From: Lysinibacillus timonensis
GTDB lineage: Bacteria > Bacillota > Bacilli > Bacillales_A > Planococcaceae
DNA length: 64,000 nucleotides
Assembly: GCF_900291985.1 (NCBI RefSeq)
Contig: NZ_LT985980.1
Coordinates: 1,142,001-1,206,000 of the forward strand
Reading direction: 5' to 3'
Part shown: piece after piece, positions 61,564-64,000 of the stretch
How positions within the stretch are numbered: the first letter of the stretch is position 1
Layout: every line of letters begins with the position of its first letter
Program-made: the position numbers and the translations under genes
Notes under the pieces: generated by a model
Seen by the model: only the letters and a program-made list of their open reading frames with translations
Told to the model about the DNA's origin: nothing
The model's database searches: none

Positions 61564-63030
61564 TTACTCTTCTTCTTCAAGTTCCTGCCTTTGTTTTAAA
61601 AACGTTTCGTCATAACGAGCTACACATAAAGCACCTTCACCATATGAGTAAGCTCCTGTAACTTCAACAACTGAATCTGTTCCTGAAGGTGCTGCACCAG
61701 GAACACGGAAGTTTGCGATATCAATCGGTTCAATTGCAACCTCCTGTGGTTCTTCAAGTTGTGGAACCCAATTGTACGGTACTCGATAAGAACGGTATAC
61801 CATATTTCCACCACGTTCATTTACATAAGGCGAAATATATTCCCAAACAATTTCATGAGCTGGAGTTACTTCAAATAACCGCCCATTTGACCCTTCTGTT
61901 ATGAGTGTGTTACCGTTCGGTAAGCGCTGCGCTCCACTTACATATGGGCTATAGAATTTATAAGCATCTGTTGGTACGTCAAATCCAGCTTCAAGTCCTG
62001 TATATTGCCAAACAATTTCTAATGTAATTGGATTTATTTCTAACACACGTGAATGGTCTCGAATAGCAGTTTTAGTTCCGTCGTGTGAATTGGGATTTGG
62101 TGCACCATATCCTCCCCACCCACCATTATCAAAAATTAAGACATTTCCTTCACCTGGTAATCCTTTAGGAATGACATGTGTATGGTGAGGACCAATAATC
62201 CAACCTAATTTTTTCAATTCATCAGATGTATCATAATCCGGACCAATCTTCCAAACTATTTTTCCAGTTCTACGATCTGTAATCCCTAAAATATTCGCTT
62301 CACGAGAATCCCAAATGATGTTGTCTGGATGGAATCTTTCGTCTCCTTCATCGTACCATTTGTTTGGACCGATATAGGATGCACAATTGATATGGACCCA
62401 GTCGCCAGATTCGTTTGCAAAGAATCGTGTATTTGGGGAATCATATAATGATTTTTTCGCTTCTTCAGTAAATCCTAATTCCTCAAAGTGGTCACTAAAT
62501 TTCCATTCCCAAAGAATATTACCTTCCCAATCCACCTCTAAAAATACATCATCAAGCAAAGGCTCTTTTGATATTTGAGATTTTTCAACATCTTTGTGTG
62601 CTAGAATAAGAGTTTTACCTGAATTTGTTTTCGGATCTAACCCGGGAGCATAGTATCCAACCGGATTCCCTTCACGTTGGTAATCATGATGAACACGTGC
62701 AATCCACTTTGGTTCTTCTCCAGGATCATTTATAAACTCATGTTCTTGAAACTTCCATACAATATTTCCATCAAAGTCTACTTGTACCAAGTCCCCTTCA
62801 TCCTGAAATCCATATTTCGGGTTTCGGTTAAATGTATGACCTAATACGAATCCACCAGGGAAGATTTTATGTGGGAAACCTCGTAGCCCCTTCCATAAAT
62901 GTACTTCCTTCCCATTCATATCGATGAGTAAAGCTCCTTTATTTGGTGCATGGTATATTGTATAACCATTCCATGCTTTTTCCGGATTATAAATTGTTGC
63001 TCCTGTTGGATGAATTGTTGGTACTCCCAT
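61564..63030 (-). CDS. Arylsulfotransferase (ASST) family protein
   Basis: The protein (488 residues) belongs to the aryl-sulfate sulfotransferase beta-propeller group, with repeated W-W-type blades (GNIVWKFQEHE, GNILWEWKFSD, GKIVWKIGPDYD, EIVWQYTG, EIVWEYISPYV) and conserved histidines in VHHDYQ, GPHHTHVIPKG and RDHSRVLEI that fit the family active site. Known ASSTs are periplasmic and carry a signal peptide; here none is present. The ATG at 63030 is chosen over 63036 because AAAGGGG lies 9 bases before it. It is first in a unit with the SsuABC-type transporter and stands next to the sulfite reductase operon, so a role in organosulfur use is likely. Confidence 0.8.
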   Translation of the reverse strand: MGVPTIHPTGATIYNPEKAWNGYTIYHAPNKGALLIDMNGKEVHLWKGLRGFPHKIFPGGFVLGHTFNRNPKYGFQDEGDLVQVDFDGNIVWKFQEHEFINDPGEEPKWIARVHHDYQREGNPVGYYAPGLDPKTNSGKTLILAHKDVEKSQISKEPLLDDVFLEVDWEGNILWEWKFSDHFEELGFTEEAKKSLYDSPNTRFFANESGDWVHINCASYIGPNKWYDEGDERFHPDNIIWDSREANILGITDRRTGKIVWKIGPDYDTSDELKKLGWIIGPHHTHVIPKGLPGEGNVLIFDNGGWGGYGAPNPNSHDGTKTAIRDHSRVLEINPITLEIVWQYTGLEAGFDVPTDAYKFYSPYVSGAQRLPNGNTLITEGSNGRLFEVTPAHEIVWEYISPYVNERGGNMVYRSYRVPYNWVPQLEEPQEVAIEPIDIANFRVPGAAPSGTDSVVEVTGAYSYGEGALCVARYDETFLKQRQELEEEE

Positions 63031-63055
63031 TTTCATTTACCCCTTTCTTTTGACC

Positions 63056-63173
63056 ATAAAAAGGCCCCAATAATCCCGCTAGCATATGACCTACAGATAG
63101 TAAGTCAGTATGTTATGCATGAGATTATTGAGGCCTCTAGTTTTCTAGTCAGCTTCTTAATTCTTAGTAATCT
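63056..63173 (-). promoter_or_regulatory. Structured leader with terminator-like hairpin upstream of the ASST gene
   Basis: On the minus strand AGGCCTCAATAATCTC (from 63135) pairs with GGGATTATTGGGGCCT (ending 63061), a 16-bp stem with G-U pairs, then TTTTTATGG. Inside, GCATA pairs with TATGC and TGACTTAC with GTAGGTCA. Before it CTAG-AAAA-CTAG forms a small hairpin. The long stem plus T run lies only about 25 bases before the ribosome site, as expected for an attenuator or riboswitch expression platform. It does not match S-box, T-box, purine, preQ1, TPP or other motifs that I can recognise. Confidence 0.6.
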
Positions 63174-63180
63174 GATATAA

Positions 63181-63209
63181 ATAATACATATTGAAGTTTT
63201 CGAAGTCAA
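63181..63209 (-). promoter_or_regulatory. Sigma-A promoter of the ASST-ssuABC unit
   Basis: TTGACT (63209-63204) and TATTAT (63186-63181) with a 17-base spacer on the minus strand, giving a leader of about 140 bases before the ASST ATG. Confidence 0.7.
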
Positions 63210-63268
63210 TACGGAAAATAACAATTTCCATAAAAATAGTAAGAATTATACAGAGTAGGGTAAATAAA

Positions 63269-63306
63269 ATAACCCAAACGATACAGGCTGCATCGTTTGG
63301 GTTATG
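63269..63306 (-). terminator. Terminator of leuS
   Basis: ATAACCCAAACGAT and ATCGTTTGGGTTAT form a perfect 14-bp stem with a 9-base loop just after the leuS stop, followed on the minus strand by TTTATTTACC. Confidence 0.8.
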
Positions 63307-63308
63307 TA

Positions 63309-64000
63309 TTATTTTACAACGATATTAACAAGCTTACCTGGTACGGCAATTACTTTTACGACTTGTTTACCATCTACAAATTCTTTTACTTTTTCATCAG
63401 CTAATGAAATTTGTTCAAGTTGTTCTTTTGTTGCATCTTTTGCAATTTTAACTTTTGTACGAACTTTCCCATTTACTTGAACGACAACTTCAACTTCATC
63501 ATCCACCAGTTTTGAGTCATCGAATGTTGGCCATTGTTCATAAGTGATGGTTTCATCGTGACCTAAGATCGCCCAAAGTTCTTCACCAACGTGAGGTGCA
63601 ATTGGTGCTAGTAATTTAACGAAACCTTCGGCATATTCTGTAGGAATCACTTCTGCTTTATAACAATCATTAATGAATACCATCATTTGAGAAATTGCTG
63701 TGTTAAAACGTAAATGTTCGTAATCATCTGTCACTTTTTTAACAGTTTGATGATACACTTTTTCGAGCGTGTTATCGGAAACATTTTGGATTTTTTCTGC
63801 TAATGTTCCTTCATCTGTTGTGAATAAACGCCATACACGATCTAAGAAACGTCGAGCACCATCAAGTCCATTTGTTGACCAAGCAACAGATGCATCAAGT
63901 GGCCCCATAAACATTTCATATAATCTAAGCGTATCAGCACCATGACTTCTTACGATATCATCCGGATTTACAACATTTCCTTTTGACTTAGACATTTTTT
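63309..64000 (-). CDS. leuS: Leucyl-tRNA synthetase LeuS (3' part, truncated by window edge)
   Basis: The window holds about the last 230 codons. At the edge the frame reads [16 protein letters not shown], the class I KMSKS ATP-binding loop, so the frame continues beyond base 64000 and the ATG at 63995 is internal. The rest is the anticodon-binding helical domain ([30 protein letters not shown]) and the small C-terminal domain ending [15 protein letters not shown]. It charges tRNA-Leu. In B. subtilis leuS also lies near ytfP and ytgP. Confidence 0.96.
   Translation of the reverse strand, partial: KMSKSKGNVVNPDDIVRSHGADTLRLYEMFMGPLDASVAWSTNGLDGARRFLDRVWRLFTTDEGTLAEKIQNVSDNTLEKVYHQTVKKVTDDYEHLRFNTAISQMMVFINDCYKAEVIPTEYAEGFVKLLAPIAPHVGEELWAILGHDETITYEQWPTFDDSKLVDDEVEVVVQVNGKVRTKVKIAKDATKEQLEQISLADEKVKEFVDGKQVVKVIAVPGKLVNIVVK

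Noticed and set aside
63056-63180. S-box (SAM) riboswitch upstream of the ASST gene
   Set aside because: The conserved S-box core with its kink-turn and GGAGGGA-type sequences is not present; only stem-loop architecture is seen.
1-64000. tRNA, rRNA, prophage or toxin-antitoxin genes
   Set aside because: No tRNA-like cloverleaf, rRNA segment, phage structural gene, integrase or recognisable toxin-antitoxin pair was found on either strand by reading.

Overview
The window is AT-rich, low-GC Gram-positive DNA. Its gene order matches the Bacillus subtilis block running from acsA-acuABC-ccpA-aroA through ytxGH-murC-sftA-ytpRQ-ytoP-ytzB, ytnP-trmB, pepV-ytzE and ytgP to leuS. Long indels, a 716-residue FtsA-like protein next to aroA and intergenic repeats of the GAGGCTGGGACA type suggest a Lysinibacillus/Solibacillus-like member of the Bacillales. 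The genus is an inference and cannot be proven from this window.

Layout. 1-3772 (minus): arginine genes argC-argJ-argB-argD; argD runs off the left edge. 4041-8441: acetyl-CoA synthetase (minus), divergent from its acetylation control genes acuA-acuB-acuC (plus). 8582-11432 (minus): ccpA and the DAHP synthase/chorismate mutase, separated by a 555-bp MITE-like element with terminal inverted repeats and a 12-bp target duplication. 11608-13758 (plus): FtsA-like protein. 13840-24512: ytxH, ytxG, murC, sftA, ytpR, ytpQ, a lipoprotein, a DUF84 NTPase, an M42 peptidase and ytzB.

24625-40146 (minus) is a 15.5-kb sugar-acid catabolic island placed between ytzB and ytnP. Promoter-distal unit: TRAP transporter (dctP, dctQ, dctM), IlvD/Edd-type pentonate dehydratase, IclR regulator, fumarylacetoacetate-hydrolase-type dehydratase, 2-oxoglutarate-semialdehyde-type dehydrogenase, DapA/YagE-type aldolase, a U32-like barrel protein and a 2-hydroxyacid dehydrogenase. 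This set fits Weimberg and/or Dahms catabolism of a pentonate such as xylonate. Upstream unit: a 6-phosphogluconate dehydrogenase-like gene, KDG kinase, KDPG/KDPGal aldolase, galactonate dehydratase and an RpiA-like isomerase (DeLey-Doudoroff galactonate route plus pentose-phosphate-type enzymes). Both units start with almost the same promoter/operator sequence, and the transporter promoter also carries a good cre site.

41034-52817 returns to housekeeping genes: ytnP, trmB, a NERD-like protein, dat, pepV, ytzE, an RsuA/RluB-type pseudouridine synthase, murJ (ytgP), asnB and a YtfP-type flavoprotein. 52908-58825 (minus) is a complete siroheme and sulfite reductase operon: sumT, sirB, a 48-codon DUF2292 gene, cysJ, cysI and a precorrin-2 dehydrogenase. 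58942-63030 (minus) has an arylsulfotransferase-family gene followed by a sulfonate/nitrate/taurine-type ABC transporter, with a long structured leader ending in a terminator-like hairpin. No sulfate activation gene is present here, so the neighbourhood points to use of organic sulfur, with sulfite as the intermediate. leuS runs off the right edge at its KMSKS motif.
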